The notes: generated by a model not told the origin, from the sequence alone. A stretch of 64,000 bases of DNA from Dysgonomonas sp. Marseille-P4361 (GCF_900343125.1 NZ_OPYL01000004.1:1-64000); one strand, 5' to 3'. Shown: positions 9,282-18,177, numbered from the stretch's first letter. Program-made: numbers and translations.

Positions 9282-9395
9282 CTATTCTCTCTGTGCCTTT
9301 ATCCAACGTTCTACCTCATTGATATTAAGCATTTTTTCCACCAAATCTATCGGTAAATAAAAATACTGATTAGACGATTCATACCCCACTTTCAT
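9282..9395 (-). CDS. Possible small protein or gene fragment (37 aa)
   Basis: This short frame begins at an ATG at 9395 (MKVGYESSNQYFYL) and ends ERWIKAQRE. It lies about 30 bases downstream of the orphan gene ending at 9429, on the same strand. Its composition looks like real protein (LPIDLVEKMLNINEVERW), but it is tiny and has no signal or membrane segment. It may be a genuine small gene or the tail of a decayed one; the surrounding DNA contains other fragments. Confidence 0.3.
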   Translation of the reverse strand: MKVGYESSNQYFYLPIDLVEKMLNINEVERWIKAQRE

Positions 9396-9428
9396 ATTAT
9401 TTCGGGTTATGATATGTACTTTTCAATG

Positions 9429-9983
9429 TTAAACAAGTAGCTCTGATCTGTAACTATTCTTAGATTTATTGAGAATCTCCAAAATATAAGGTAATGGTTC
9501 TTTAAAATAAAAGCCAATACTACCTGTATGATGAAAATAGAAAAAGAAGTCATATTTTTCGTTATAAAACAAAGGACTATATGGAGCAATATGTAAAACT
9601 ATACAGTCTATTACAATAGGCAAAAGCTTATCCCAATCAAGACATTTACACGAACCAGAATAGGTTGGCTCAATATTGGCTTCGATAAGCATTTGTAAGT
9701 ACTTCTTCGTTAGCTCCGATTTGTCTTCTAACGCATAGTCTGCTTCTTCCGAATCGATATTAAATATATCTAAAGTAAAATCGTACCACGAGTTATTGTA
9801 AATAGAAATATTTTCCTTTTCAGAATTAAACAATTCGTAAAACATGAAAATAAGATTTGTAGTTATGTTATCCTCATCCTTCAGATAAATCTCAGTTCTA
9901 TAGCCTTTACTATCAGGATAACACTCCAAATTTACCCAATCGAAAGGAAAAACATTTGTTTCTATTTTCTCTATAATTTTCAT
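9429..9983 (-). CDS. Orphan cytoplasmic protein, possibly immunity-like
   Basis: I do not recognise this 184-residue protein. It has no signal peptide. It is acidic and rich in aromatic residues (FFFYFHHTGSIGFYF near the C terminus), with a pair of cysteines in GSCKCLDWD. Its start codon follows the end of a fragmentary frame by only four bases (stop at 9988-9990, ATG at 9983). Small acidic orphan proteins directly behind a truncated frame are typical of immunity genes left behind from polymorphic-toxin loci. That is an inference from context only, as no named immunity family was recognised. Confidence 0.6.
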   Translation of the reverse strand: MKIIEKIETNVFPFDWVNLECYPDSKGYRTEIYLKDEDNITTNLIFMFYELFNSEKENISIYNNSWYDFTLDIFNIDSEEADYALEDKSELTKKYLQMLIEANIEPTYSGSCKCLDWDKLLPIVIDCIVLHIAPYSPLFYNEKYDFFFYFHHTGSIGFYFKEPLPYILEILNKSKNSYRSELLV

Positions 9984-9987
9984 TTAT

Positions 9988-10240
9988 TTATCCATTCTTT
10001 ATTAGAGCATCAATAACTGGTCTAACCAGCGAATAATAAAGGCTAACAAAATAAAGAAACCCACAGTTAATACAGTCACCAGCCCCAATATGAGCCTTAG
10101 CCTGTATTACTCTGAGCACCAGCTTAAAAACTTTTCTCCAAATTCGTCAAACGACATATTGTGAATTAATTCATCTATATTCAAATATACGAGATATTTT
10201 CCATTCAGGGAAAGGCGCAACTGATTTAGTAATAATTAAT
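9988..10240 (-). pseudogene. Decayed coding sequence fragments upstream of the orphan gene
   Basis: On the minus strand two short frames look like real protein but have no start. One, closed by the TAA at 9988-9990, includes GAGDCINCGFLYFVSLYY and ends RPVIDALIKNG. The other, at about 10107-10240, includes KYLVYLNIDELIHN and MSFDEFGEKFLSWCSE. A third piece in the next frame reads ITKSVAPFPEWKISRIFEYR. Switching frame between protein-like pieces suggests one or two decayed genes. No family is recognised, and the assignment is tentative. Confidence 0.3.
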
Positions 10241-10301
10241 TCTCCTTTTTCTCCTCATATAAGTTCAGCTTTATTTGTATATTTAATGAAAATTTGATGC
10301 T

Positions 10302-10487
10302 ATGTTCCGAAAAATATTTTTTTACGTTCTTATATCTCTGGGTATATTTTTAATCATCGGTTCACTTGTTATATACTTATCCGGAGGTTCAATCAATGAT
10401 ACATTTATCATATTATTAGCCGGATTAATTCCTATTTTTATAGCATTTATAAACAGGGCATCTGATGATATAACCAAAAAGAGATGA
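10302..10487 (+). CDS. Small two-helix membrane protein (61 aa)
   Basis: A 61-residue protein made almost wholly of two hydrophobic helices (about 5-27 and 34-53) joined by a short glycine/serine turn, ending in a basic tail (DDITKKR). It belongs to no family I can name. Its stop codon overlaps the start of another tiny membrane protein (ATGA), so the two are probably translated together. A strong bidirectional terminator follows. Confidence 0.5.
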   Translation: MFRKIFFYVLISLGIFLIIGSLVIYLSGGSINDTFIILLAGLIPIFIAFINRASDDITKKR

Positions 10488-10603
10488 TGTTCATCTTCAA
10501 AATATCAGGGGCATTAGGTCTGATATTGATTATCGTATCGGGCATCATCTATAATAACAAGGGTGCTAATAACTTGGTAAAGCTCTTTCTTTTGGGAGGA
10601 TAG
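10484..10603 (+). CDS. Overlapping tiny membrane protein (39 aa)
   Basis: ATG at 10484 overlaps the TGA stop of the upstream 61-residue gene (ATGA), the usual sign of translational coupling. The product is 39 residues with one hydrophobic helix (ISGALGLILIIVSGIIY) and a short tail ending LFLLGG. It ends 37 bases before the terminator stem. It may be a real partner micro-protein or the remnant of a longer gene; no family is recognised. Confidence 0.4.
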   Translation: MMFIFKISGALGLILIIVSGIIYNNKGANNLVKLFLLGG

Positions 10604-10640
10604 CTTCTAAATCTCAACAACTATAAACCTCCAAATATGA

Positions 10641-10682
10641 TAAACAACAGAAGAACCTCAATAGAGGTTCTTCTGTTGTTTA
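10641..10682. terminator. Strong bidirectional terminator
   Basis: A perfect 19-bp stem (10641-10659 with 10664-10682) has a 4-base loop. It sits between the plus-strand micro-protein pair and the minus-strand lipoprotein gene ending at 10704. The A/T-rich ends of the stem give a T tract on either strand. Confidence 0.8.
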
Positions 10683-10703
10683 TTAGTATATGTAATCCCT
10701 AGC

Positions 10704-11909
10704 TTAATTACTTTGCAATTCTAATACTGCTGGAATTTCATTCCTTTGTTCATTAAATCCTCTATCCTTTTTAGCGATGCCCAATGCTTCCGGATCATTC
10801 CAATAATCATACTCATCTATAAGAGGATTGCCTGTAAATAATATTAAAAATAATTTTTCTGTCTTATTAATTAATATTTCTTTCAAATTAGAAAACTGTC
10901 TGACTTCTAACGATTCCAAATTTGTACATTTTCTAAAATCTAGGTTCTCTATATTTGTATACATCCTTTTGTGAAGGTCATCATTAATATTATAACCACC
11001 ATGCAAATACACTGTTCTATGTGTATCAGCAAAATATATTTCATCTAAACTATCAAGATACCAAGCAATAAGTCGTTCGCAACACTTCATTTTTCTCAAA
11101 TCCAATCCACCAACTAATTTTAAACTTTGACAGCTTAACACTTCTACATCTGTCTCTGTCAAATCTAGATTCCCTATACTTAAAAGAGTTCTATTTAAAT
11201 AACTAAAATTCTTTATCTCTAAATATTCAATAATGCTATTCTTTATACTTATTTCAGGTATTACTGTTTCTTCTTGCAATTTATAAGATAGATTGAGAGA
11301 CTCCATTGAAATCCCCTCTAAATTAACAGAGATTGGAACCGAAATAAACAAAGAGACATTTTTATAGTTTCTAAAATCATCTATTCTAAACCTAGGATTA
11401 TTTATAGGAAAACCTATAATATCACCATTAAACTGAGGATTTTCTGAAAGATCAAACCTTTCTAAAATGTTCCCCTTTGTATATATGCTAATCTTTCTAA
11501 AAAAAGATGCCCTACCAAACCTCAACGATTTTATCCTTGTAGTTGTTTCGGGCTCCGAGATATCCACTCCTTCCAAATTACCGCCTTGACTCGGACGTAA
11601 GGTAATAATATAGTCCTTATCTGTATCTGTGTATACATGGCTAATATCGCCGGAAGGAATTTCATGAAGGAATTCATCCTCTCCCCAGTTTACTAATATT
11701 CTTTTTTCACTGTCGCCTGTCAATAACATTTGCAGCTTCAACTCAGCTTGCTCTTCTGTAGGGGAAAACACAATACGTATTTCATTGTCCACCAGTTCTT
11801 CGGTCATTACAGGCAAGCGTAATCTCTCGTCATCAGAAGAGCATGAGATAAAAAACGTACCTATTAGCAATACTATCATCAGATAGCTTAAACCCAAGTT
11901 TTTTCTCAT
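10704..11909 (-). CDS. Lipoprotein with leucine-rich-repeat-like stretches
   Basis: Choosing the internal ATG at 11909 gives a 401-residue protein with a proper lipoprotein signal (MRKNLGLSYLMIV... with Cys23 in FISCSSDD). The frame also reaches an ATG at 11963, but that start would put 18 polar residues before the signal. The acidic SSDDE after the cysteine fits surface export in Bacteroidota. The middle part has irregular leucine-rich repeats (SLRFGR, LERFDLSENPQF, IEYLEIKNFS, LEVLSCQSLKLVGGLDLRKMK-like spacing, ENLDFRKCTNLESLEV), similar in style to BspA-like surface proteins. The function, perhaps adhesion or binding, is unproven. It is a single gene. Confidence 0.7.
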   Translation of the reverse strand: MRKNLGLSYLMIVLLIGTFFISCSSDDERLRLPVMTEELVDNEIRIVFSPTEEQAELKLQMLLTGDSEKRILVNWGEDEFLHEIPSGDISHVYTDTDKDYIITLRPSQGGNLEGVDISEPETTTRIKSLRFGRASFFRKISIYTKGNILERFDLSENPQFNGDIIGFPINNPRFRIDDFRNYKNVSLFISVPISVNLEGISMESLNLSYKLQEETVIPEISIKNSIIEYLEIKNFSYLNRTLLSIGNLDLTETDVEVLSCQSLKLVGGLDLRKMKCCERLIAWYLDSLDEIYFADTHRTVYLHGGYNINDDLHKRMYTNIENLDFRKCTNLESLEVRQFSNLKEILINKTEKLFLILFTGNPLIDEYDYWNDPEALGIAKKDRGFNEQRNEIPAVLELQSN

Positions 11910-12013
11910 AGCAGTATCGTTTATAGGGTTAACATTTCTATGTAATCTTCTAAAATTAAGCATTTATTCTCGAATACAGGCTATAAAATCAACACTTTAT
12001 GACACAAAACAAA

Positions 12014-12044
12014 TCAGGGAGCCTCAACACGAGAAGCTCCCTGA
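12014..12044 (-). terminator. Terminator of the GH92 gene
   Basis: The stem TCAGGGAGC (12014-12022) pairs exactly with GCTCCCTGA (12036-12044), with a 13-base loop. On the minus strand it is followed by TTTGTTTTG, about 30 bases after the stop codon of the mannosidase gene. Confidence 0.7.
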
Positions 12045-12073
12045 ATTGTTATATATTATAATCAAACAAAAAA

Positions 12074-14413
12074 TTACATAGCCGCTTGTGACAACGAATA
12101 AGGTTTCTCTCCGTCTTTGAACAATCGCTTTTTGTTTGGTTTAGATGCCATTTCGAATGTCAGTTCTGCACCGTTTTTGATGTCGTCGTATGAGATATAC
12201 GCTTTGTTGTACGGTTTGCCATTCAGTTTCACAGACTTCACATAGCGCATTTTGTCGCTTACCTTGTCTGCTTTTATTTCCAGGTATTTGCCTTCGCCCA
12301 ATTTCACTTTCATGTAAGGAACGTAAGGAGCGCCAAGAATGTATTGGTTAGAACCCGGACAAACAGGATAGAAGCCCATTGCCGAGAAGATGTACCATGC
12401 CGACATCTGTCCGCAGTCATCATTTCCGCACAGACCATCTATCGTGTTCTTATACATACGGTTCATGATTTCGCGCACCCAATATTGCGTTTTCCAAGGT
12501 TGCGAAGTCCAAGCATAGAGGTATGGAATATGGTGGCTAGGCTCATTACCATGCACATAGTTTCCAAGGATTCCCTCGCGAGTTACGTCCTCTGTATGTT
12601 CGAAAAACTCGTCAGGAAGGTGCATAGTGAAAAGAGAGTCGAGACGGGTTACAAATTGTTTGTCCCCACCCATCTGAGCCATCAAACCTTTCACATCGTG
12701 CGGAACGTAGAACGAATAGTTCCAAGAGTTACCCTCGATGAAACCTTGTCCGTGTGTTTCCAACAAGTTAAAATTAGGTTTCCAGCTGCCATCGCTCATC
12801 TTAGCACGAACGAATTCCAATTCAGGATCGAATACGTTGTGATAACTGGCTGCACGTTTTTTGTACTGCTCTGCCACTTCTTTGTTGTTCATCTTAAGGG
12901 CAGTATTGTAAACAGTCCAGTCATCATACGAATATTCCAAGGTGATGGACGAACCGCTTCCATTTACATCGAACGGAACGTAACCCAAGCGTTTGTATTC
13001 GCCCGTACCGTCATAATAATCAACATTCGAACTGCTAATCATAGCTTCCAACGCTTTGTTGCGGTCGATATCTATTCCCTTATCCAGCGCATCAGCCAAT
13101 ACCGATACGGAGTGATAACCGATCATACACCAGTTTTCATTCCCCATATGCGACCATACCGGCAGTGCTTTGTGCACGCTTTGCTCGTAGTGCGCCAGCA
13201 TCGAGTTTACGATGTCTTTGCTACGATCGCGGTTGATAAGGTTGAATAGCGGATGAAGCGCACGATAGGTATCCCACACCGAGAATACAGTGTAGTTGGT
13301 AAAACCTTTTGCCTGATGGATGTTATGATCCAATCCTCTGTACTGACCGTCTACGTCCATATATACCGACGGATTGATCATCGTATGGTATAGCGATGTA
13401 TAAAGCATAGTCTTTTGGTCGTCGCTACCTTGCACCTCAATTACGCTTAGTTCTTTTTCCCACTTAGCCTCAGCTTCGGCTTCTATTTGGGCAAATGTTT
13501 TTCCTTTTGTTTCGGCATTCAGGTTTTTAACCGCTCCTTCGGTACTCACTGCCGACAAAGCCACTTTCACCTCAAGGGGTGTGTTATCGTTTCCAAACTC
13601 GAAGTTGCACACAATCTTGCGACCTGCTATTTCGGGGAAATTCTTATCCATTTTAAATTTCTTCCAGAAACCAACATATTTTGGTTTTTCGCGATCTACA
13701 TAGCCGTAATTCTTGATCGGTTTTGACAACGAAATAGCAAAATAAGTATAATTTTCGCGAGACCATCCGTTGGTAATGCGGTAACCAGTTATCAGGGTTT
13801 CGTTTTCCACTCTCAGGCTTGCCCACAATACTTTGCCATCGTAGTTGTAAATACCATGTACAAGGTCGAGAATCAGCTTTTGCTTTTCGCTCGTTGGGTA
13901 TGTATATTTGTGTACTCCTACCCTTTCGGTAGTTGTCAGTTGAGCTTTTACTCGGTAATCGTCCAACATCACTTCGTAGTAACCGGGACGAGCAATCTCT
14001 GTATCGTGACTGAAACGTGAACGATAGCCGCTATCAGGGTTGTCGGCTGTTCCGGGATTGAACTTCGTTTCGCCCGTATACGGCATGACAAGGATATCCC
14101 CTAGGTCGGAGTGTCCTGTTCCGCTAAAATGTGTATGGCTAAAGCCTACGATCGTATTATCGTCGTGCTGATAGCCTGCACAGTATTTGTAGGTGTCTTT
14201 GTTGTAAACGCCATTGATGTTTTGCGGAATGGTATCCGTATCGGGGCTTAGCTGAACAATACCATGCGGAACACATGCTCCGGGAAAGGTATGTCCCATT
14301 TTTACGGTTCCTATCATCGGATTGACGTAGGATGCTTTGTCTTGCGCCATCAAAGTTCCACCTACGGAAATAAGCAACGCAGCCAAGAGAGAGATTGTTT
14401 TGTTCGATTTCAT
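12074..14413 (-). CDS. GH92-family alpha-mannosidase, secreted
   Basis: This 779-residue glycoside hydrolase should release alpha-linked mannose from N-glycans or yeast mannan in the periplasm or at the surface; most characterised members are calcium-dependent exo-alpha-1,2-mannosidases. The signal peptide ends near residue 23 (LMAQ). The N-terminal beta-sandwich has YVNPMIGT, GHTFPGACVPHGIVQLSPDT and the conserved GFSHTHFSGTGHSDLGD. The (alpha/alpha)6 domain carries FSVWDTYRALHPL, GNEPSHHIPYLYAW, and NDDCGQMSAWYIFSAMGFYPVCPG. Length and motifs are complete. It stands alone with a promoter-like box and its own terminator. Its GC-richer codons contrast with the AT-rich neighbours, suggesting a stable core gene. 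Exact linkage preference cannot be read. Confidence 0.95.
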   Translation of the reverse strand: MKSNKTISLLAALLISVGGTLMAQDKASYVNPMIGTVKMGHTFPGACVPHGIVQLSPDTDTIPQNINGVYNKDTYKYCAGYQHDDNTIVGFSHTHFSGTGHSDLGDILVMPYTGETKFNPGTADNPDSGYRSRFSHDTEIARPGYYEVMLDDYRVKAQLTTTERVGVHKYTYPTSEKQKLILDLVHGIYNYDGKVLWASLRVENETLITGYRITNGWSRENYTYFAISLSKPIKNYGYVDREKPKYVGFWKKFKMDKNFPEIAGRKIVCNFEFGNDNTPLEVKVALSAVSTEGAVKNLNAETKGKTFAQIEAEAEAKWEKELSVIEVQGSDDQKTMLYTSLYHTMINPSVYMDVDGQYRGLDHNIHQAKGFTNYTVFSVWDTYRALHPLFNLINRDRSKDIVNSMLAHYEQSVHKALPVWSHMGNENWCMIGYHSVSVLADALDKGIDIDRNKALEAMISSSNVDYYDGTGEYKRLGYVPFDVNGSGSSITLEYSYDDWTVYNTALKMNNKEVAEQYKKRAASYHNVFDPELEFVRAKMSDGSWKPNFNLLETHGQGFIEGNSWNYSFYVPHDVKGLMAQMGGDKQFVTRLDSLFTMHLPDEFFEHTEDVTREGILGNYVHGNEPSHHIPYLYAWTSQPWKTQYWVREIMNRMYKNTIDGLCGNDDCGQMSAWYIFSAMGFYPVCPGSNQYILGAPYVPYMKVKLGEGKYLEIKADKVSDKMRYVKSVKLNGKPYNKAYISYDDIKNGAELTFEMASKPNKKRLFKDGEKPYSLSQAAM

Positions 14414-14496
14414 ATTTTGATGTTAAATAGTTAGCCTATCGTCAACGAAGATGCTGATCTGTTTATCTTTTGTGAAATTCTTCGTTTTTGTGCTCC

Positions 14497-14504
14497 CAAA
14501 GTTA
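14497..14504 (-). promoter_or_regulatory. -7 box candidate for the GH92 gene
   Basis: On the minus strand TAACTTTG matches TAnnTTTG, about 84 bases before the start codon at 14413. A correctly spaced TTTG upstream element is not clear (one lies 12 bases away), so support is moderate. Confidence 0.4.
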
Positions 14505-14659
14505 CAAACTAGATTTCAAATATCCATTTATATCGGATCCGACAGTCTATTTTTTAGCAAGAGTAACTCTTAACCATTTTGTAATCAAAGCTTCATTGTA
14601 TATAAACGTCTTTCTGACTCATTGTTTTTAAATTTATATACAATTAAAAACCTACAACT

Positions 14660-14854
14660 ATGATAGCAGAATTAACCCTAACGACACTGATTGTTTCAGC
14701 CTTTACAGAGTTGATGTACATCATGAGAGATAAGAAAAGGATTATCAACCGCCTCTTCGAAATAGGAGTTTATACCATCATCGCACTTCTTATTTTGCTT
14801 GGTATGCTACTGCTTGCAAAACTAAACGGGCACTTTCCGGCCTTTGCACATTGA
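14660..14854 (+). CDS. Small two-helix membrane protein (64 aa)
   Basis: A 64-residue protein with hydrophobic helices at about 3-20 and 36-55, separated by a basic loop (RDKKRIINRL). The family is not recognised and no partner gene is close; the phosphoesterase gene begins about 110 bases later with its own promoter box. The ATG at 14660 follows an A-rich stretch suited to Bacteroidota translation starts. The gene is real if judged by its clean membrane pattern, but it is short. Confidence 0.5.
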   Translation: MIAELTLTTLIVSAFTELMYIMRDKKRIINRLFEIGVYTIIALLILLGMLLLAKLNGHFPAFAH

Positions 14855-14929
14855 CAATAGTAGAGATTGGCAGATCGTTTTGAGATTTCTTTTCAAGTAT
14901 AATTCATTATCGGGGACAGCATCTTTTGC

Positions 14930-14937
14930 TATCTTTG
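14930..14937 (+). promoter_or_regulatory. -7 box for the phosphoesterase gene
   Basis: TATCTTTG lies 28 bases before the ATG at 14966 and matches TAnnTTTG exactly. The -33 element is not distinct. Confidence 0.5.
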
Positions 14938-14965
14938 TATAAGAAACCAAAACGATCTTAATGCT

Positions 14966-15958
14966 ATGAAAAAGATATGCTTTCTTGTACTTTTAGCTAC
15001 AAGCCTTTTCACCTTTGCCAACAAACCAGTATATGATATTTATCCTAAACAAGAACCGATAAGGCGGTCTATTTCGGTGGATGGAAACAGAATTTCCATT
15101 TATTCGAAGAATGTTCAACAACTGCGACACATTGTTTTTGCTGCCGATACACATTTAGCTATATCCGACGAGCGAGAGAATGACTTTAAGCAGTACAGTG
15201 CCAGAATGGCTGATGCCTACAGGATTACGAAACACTTCCGGACAGGTAAGGAAATGACTACGCGTCAGGCTTTTTTGGAAACAATAAATCATTCTAAGAA
15301 AAGCAATGCTGATCTATTGGTGCTATGCGGTGATATTATCAACTTTCCGTCCGAAGCTGCGGTAGAGTGGTGTCGGCAAAAGCTAGACAGCGCTCAGGTC
15401 AACTACAGCTATACGGCAGGAAACCACGACTGGCACTACGAGGGAATGTCGGGAAGTTCGATCGATCTGCGCGACAAATGGATCTCGGAACGGCTGATGC
15501 CCTTGTACCCAAAGTCTGCAGATCCGTTGATGTATTATATAGATGTGAAAGATGTACGGGTGTTGATGATCGATAATTCGGTATATGAGATTCTTCCCCG
15601 ACAACTTGCTTTTCTACAAGAACAAATCAAGACCGGCAAACCTCTTTTGATCTGCATGCATATCCCATTATATGCCGAAGGTCGTTCGGTGGGTTACGGA
15701 TGCGGCAATCCGAACTGGAATGCGAATACCGATCCTGGTTACAAAACGGAGAGAAGGCTGCCTTGGCCTGAGAAGGGGCATAGCAAAACGACTTACAAAT
15801 TCAGAGAGGAGATACTAAATGCAAAGAATGTTCTTGCTGTATTCTGCGGACATATACACGCCGAAACTGTTGATATGATTGGCAACACGCCACAGTTTGT
15901 GACCCAAATGAACGGGACGGGTGCATATTACGATATTTATATTTATCCCGAAATGTAG
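14966..15958 (+). CDS. Exported calcineurin-like metallophosphoesterase
   Basis: A 330-residue protein with a signal peptide (about 1-19) and a complete set of calcineurin-fold metal motifs: Asp61 and His63 in AADTHLA, Asp123 in CGDIINF, Asn153-His154 in AGNHDWH, a histidine in CMHIPLY, and the last pair in CGHIHAE. It should hydrolyse a phosphomonoester or phosphodiester in the periplasm using two metal ions. The substrate is not evident. An inserted acidic and basic helical stretch between the first and second motifs (about 67-110) is longer than in minimal family members. It is a single gene with its own promoter and terminator. Confidence 0.85.
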   Translation: MKKICFLVLLATSLFTFANKPVYDIYPKQEPIRRSISVDGNRISIYSKNVQQLRHIVFAADTHLAISDERENDFKQYSARMADAYRITKHFRTGKEMTTRQAFLETINHSKKSNADLLVLCGDIINFPSEAAVEWCRQKLDSAQVNYSYTAGNHDWHYEGMSGSSIDLRDKWISERLMPLYPKSADPLMYYIDVKDVRVLMIDNSVYEILPRQLAFLQEQIKTGKPLLICMHIPLYAEGRSVGYGCGNPNWNANTDPGYKTERRLPWPEKGHSKTTYKFREEILNAKNVLAVFCGHIHAETVDMIGNTPQFVTQMNGTGAYYDIYIYPEM

Positions 15959-15980
15959 TTTTTCTGATATAAAAATAAAA

Positions 15981-16013
15981 AAAGCGTTTAATTGTCAATC
16001 AATTAAACGCTTT
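15981..16013. terminator. Bidirectional terminator
   Basis: A 14-bp perfect stem (AAAGCGTTTAATTG at 15981-15994 with CAATTAAACGCTTT at 16000-16013) has a 5-base loop. It lies between the convergent phosphoesterase gene and the minus-strand gene ending at 16021. Confidence 0.75.
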
Positions 16014-16020
16014 CTGTTTA

Positions 16021-18006
16021 TCAGAGTAGCTTACAGATCAGTTTCAGTTTTGCAGGTTTTCGCCCTAGCGGACTGTAGCCATCTACCTCGGCAACGTAGT
16101 AGAGGTCACCATTGAAGCGGACACGGGCTCCATCTCCTATTTTGCTGTATTCGAGAGGGGTCAGATGGCTTTCTACAACCGTATAATTCGAGTTTGCATC
16201 CGTCACCAGAGAGAAATAATTGTCGAGAATAGAATTATCTTCATCCTTATACGATAAGATACTCATTCCGGGTAAGGCATTCGACACTTTTGCCAACTTC
16301 AACTCTTCCTTATCTTTACCATAATGGAACGATGCGCCCAAGTCGTTGAGCAAACCATCGAAGTACCAGAAGCGTTGAGCCAGATTCCAATATCGTTTGC
16401 CCATTGCCTCAATATAAGGCGCAGTGTCGGTCCAAGGCTCGATATCTGAAATAACAGGCAGCTGTATCGGTATTATTCTACCATCCTTTTCCTTCTTACT
16501 GATAGTCTTAAACCAGTTGTACGAAAAACTGCTTTTATGCTCTGTCGGTGTACCTTCGGGAACTCCGGTGAGGTAAGTACCGCCTCCATCATCCCTGCCT
16601 GATATCTCATAACCTTCCTCTTTATTGTTGATCGTAAAACCAAGCGAGTAGCCAAAAGGCAAGCCGAGCGATTCGTTTGCCACTTTCAGCACAGTGGCAG
16701 ACTTATCAAGATCTATAACCTCGAAATGTTGTGCTTTTTTAGATTGCTTGAGGTCTAACGAGAATTCGGTTTTACCCTTTTGTGTCAAATTAAGATTAAA
16801 TGCTTTGCAAAAATTATCGATAAATTCATCGGTGCGCACATCGTTTGGAAGGAATTTGACCAGGTCGATCTTATCTTTAGGGAAAGTAACCGGATCGTTC
16901 CAATTCATTACACCCGTACCCGTTCCCGATGAATCTACTTTTATCCAATCGGCATCGGTGCGGAAAGGTGTGATATCGAGTTCGAAGTCGAAGTTATGAT
17001 ATACCCACCCCCAGTGGCGCCCCCTTTTCACAATAGTCCCATTGTCGGAGCTAACGGCGAGCGTCACTTTTTCTCCGGCATTGAGCCAGACAATAGCATT
17101 GACCTCCCCATCACCATTCCAAAGGCTATTAGCTGTTGCACCCTTATACCACCCTCTACGGGCATAGCTATCCGGAGAATTTTCTATCTCCATTTTGAAC
17201 ATATTAGTACCTCTCCACCCGATCATCTCGTTTTGTTCATTAAACTTTTTATAGCGGGTAGTATTACTAATATCGTAACGAGATGCCGGATCGGAAGGGG
17301 AATCGAACATTATTTCAAGAGAGAGATATTTGTAACCGTTCATTGTTTCAAATATATATTCATCGTACTCCTTGTATTCTTCATTTATCTCGGCTTCTAC
17401 AATTTGTGGACTGCCAACAGTTTCGTTATCCGAATTGTATAAACGTACGCTTCCCTTCCACCCCTTGTTTTTAGGGATAGCCAGTATGTATGTAGAATCT
17501 GCGTCAAGTACTTTTCGAGACAAGACTTTACTTTTCTGATTTGTGTCCGATAGTGGTTGCAAAATACCGTTAGCGTCAAAATATACATTGTTGCGAATAT
17601 TGCCGGAGGGTAAGTCAAGGGGAGGGACATCCTTCACATTCTGTAAACTTAAGATAGCTCCATATTTCTCATAGCCTTTAGGGTTGTGAATTGCTATTTT
17701 CGAAACATTTGAATTGCCCAAACCGCTATTCCAAGAGAAGCCATTCTTTGCCACCAAAACAGTTCCGTAAGCTGTGTCGTCAGCCTTTGAACCGATCAAA
17801 TAATTAAAGTCTGCCGAATCTGTATTATCACTTTCGTGATGCCATGGTGCCCCCCAAGCTAAACCTACGACATAGTTGCTGTTTTCGGAAGGATCAACAA
17901 ACATGATTTCTCTTTCTTTTCCGCTTTTTGTTAAGCCTAATGTCGGGAAATAAGAATTTTGAGGAACAGGATCCTTCTCTCTTTCGTTGGGCTTCTGTTG
18001 GTTCAA
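16021..18006 (-). CDS. Large protein with phage-tail-like features, start codon missing or lost
   Basis: The protein is at least 661 residues from a TTG at 18006. The open frame continues upstream through protein-like codons (including RDWGTDDFGFSDIR and NNLNQQKPNEREK) to tandem TAA stops at 18148-18153, with no ATG inside. An ATG two codons before those stops (18157-18159) is in the same frame, so a nonsense change near the start is possible. WGTDDFGFS recalls the Fibrobacter-paralogous (FISUMP) motif. The C-terminal half (KFLPNDVRTDEFIDNFCKAFN; GDGARVRFNGDLYYVAEVDGY) reminds me of hypothetical tail or baseplate proteins in Bacteroidota phages. Both likenesses come from memory and are tentative. 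It lies downstream of a small TlpA gene on the same strand and may be a 5'-broken gene. Confidence 0.55.
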   Translation of the reverse strand: MNQQKPNEREKDPVPQNSYFPTLGLTKSGKEREIMFVDPSENSNYVVGLAWGAPWHHESDNTDSADFNYLIGSKADDTAYGTVLVAKNGFSWNSGLGNSNVSKIAIHNPKGYEKYGAILSLQNVKDVPPLDLPSGNIRNNVYFDANGILQPLSDTNQKSKVLSRKVLDADSTYILAIPKNKGWKGSVRLYNSDNETVGSPQIVEAEINEEYKEYDEYIFETMNGYKYLSLEIMFDSPSDPASRYDISNTTRYKKFNEQNEMIGWRGTNMFKMEIENSPDSYARRGWYKGATANSLWNGDGEVNAIVWLNAGEKVTLAVSSDNGTIVKRGRHWGWVYHNFDFELDITPFRTDADWIKVDSSGTGTGVMNWNDPVTFPKDKIDLVKFLPNDVRTDEFIDNFCKAFNLNLTQKGKTEFSLDLKQSKKAQHFEVIDLDKSATVLKVANESLGLPFGYSLGFTINNKEEGYEISGRDDGGGTYLTGVPEGTPTEHKSSFSYNWFKTISKKEKDGRIIPIQLPVISDIEPWTDTAPYIEAMGKRYWNLAQRFWYFDGLLNDLGASFHYGKDKEELKLAKVSNALPGMSILSYKDEDNSILDNYFSLVTDANSNYTVVESHLTPLEYSKIGDGARVRFNGDLYYVAEVDGYSPLGRKPAKLKLICKLL

Positions 18007-18177
18007 ATTATTCCTATAATACCTTTTGTTGGTACGAATATCGGAGAAACCAAAATCATCAGTACCCCAATCTCTCAGCAGTTTTATTTCATATCTGTTC
18101 TTATTAAAGCTATTAGCATCAGATAGTATAAACGATGAAAGTATGAATTATTATATCATGCTTCTATTTTATAGCCT

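Noticed and set aside
12344-13249. 301-codon open frame opposite the GH92 gene
   Set aside because: It runs antisense to a strongly supported mannosidase gene; composition and cysteine/histidine-rich text are those of a shadow frame.
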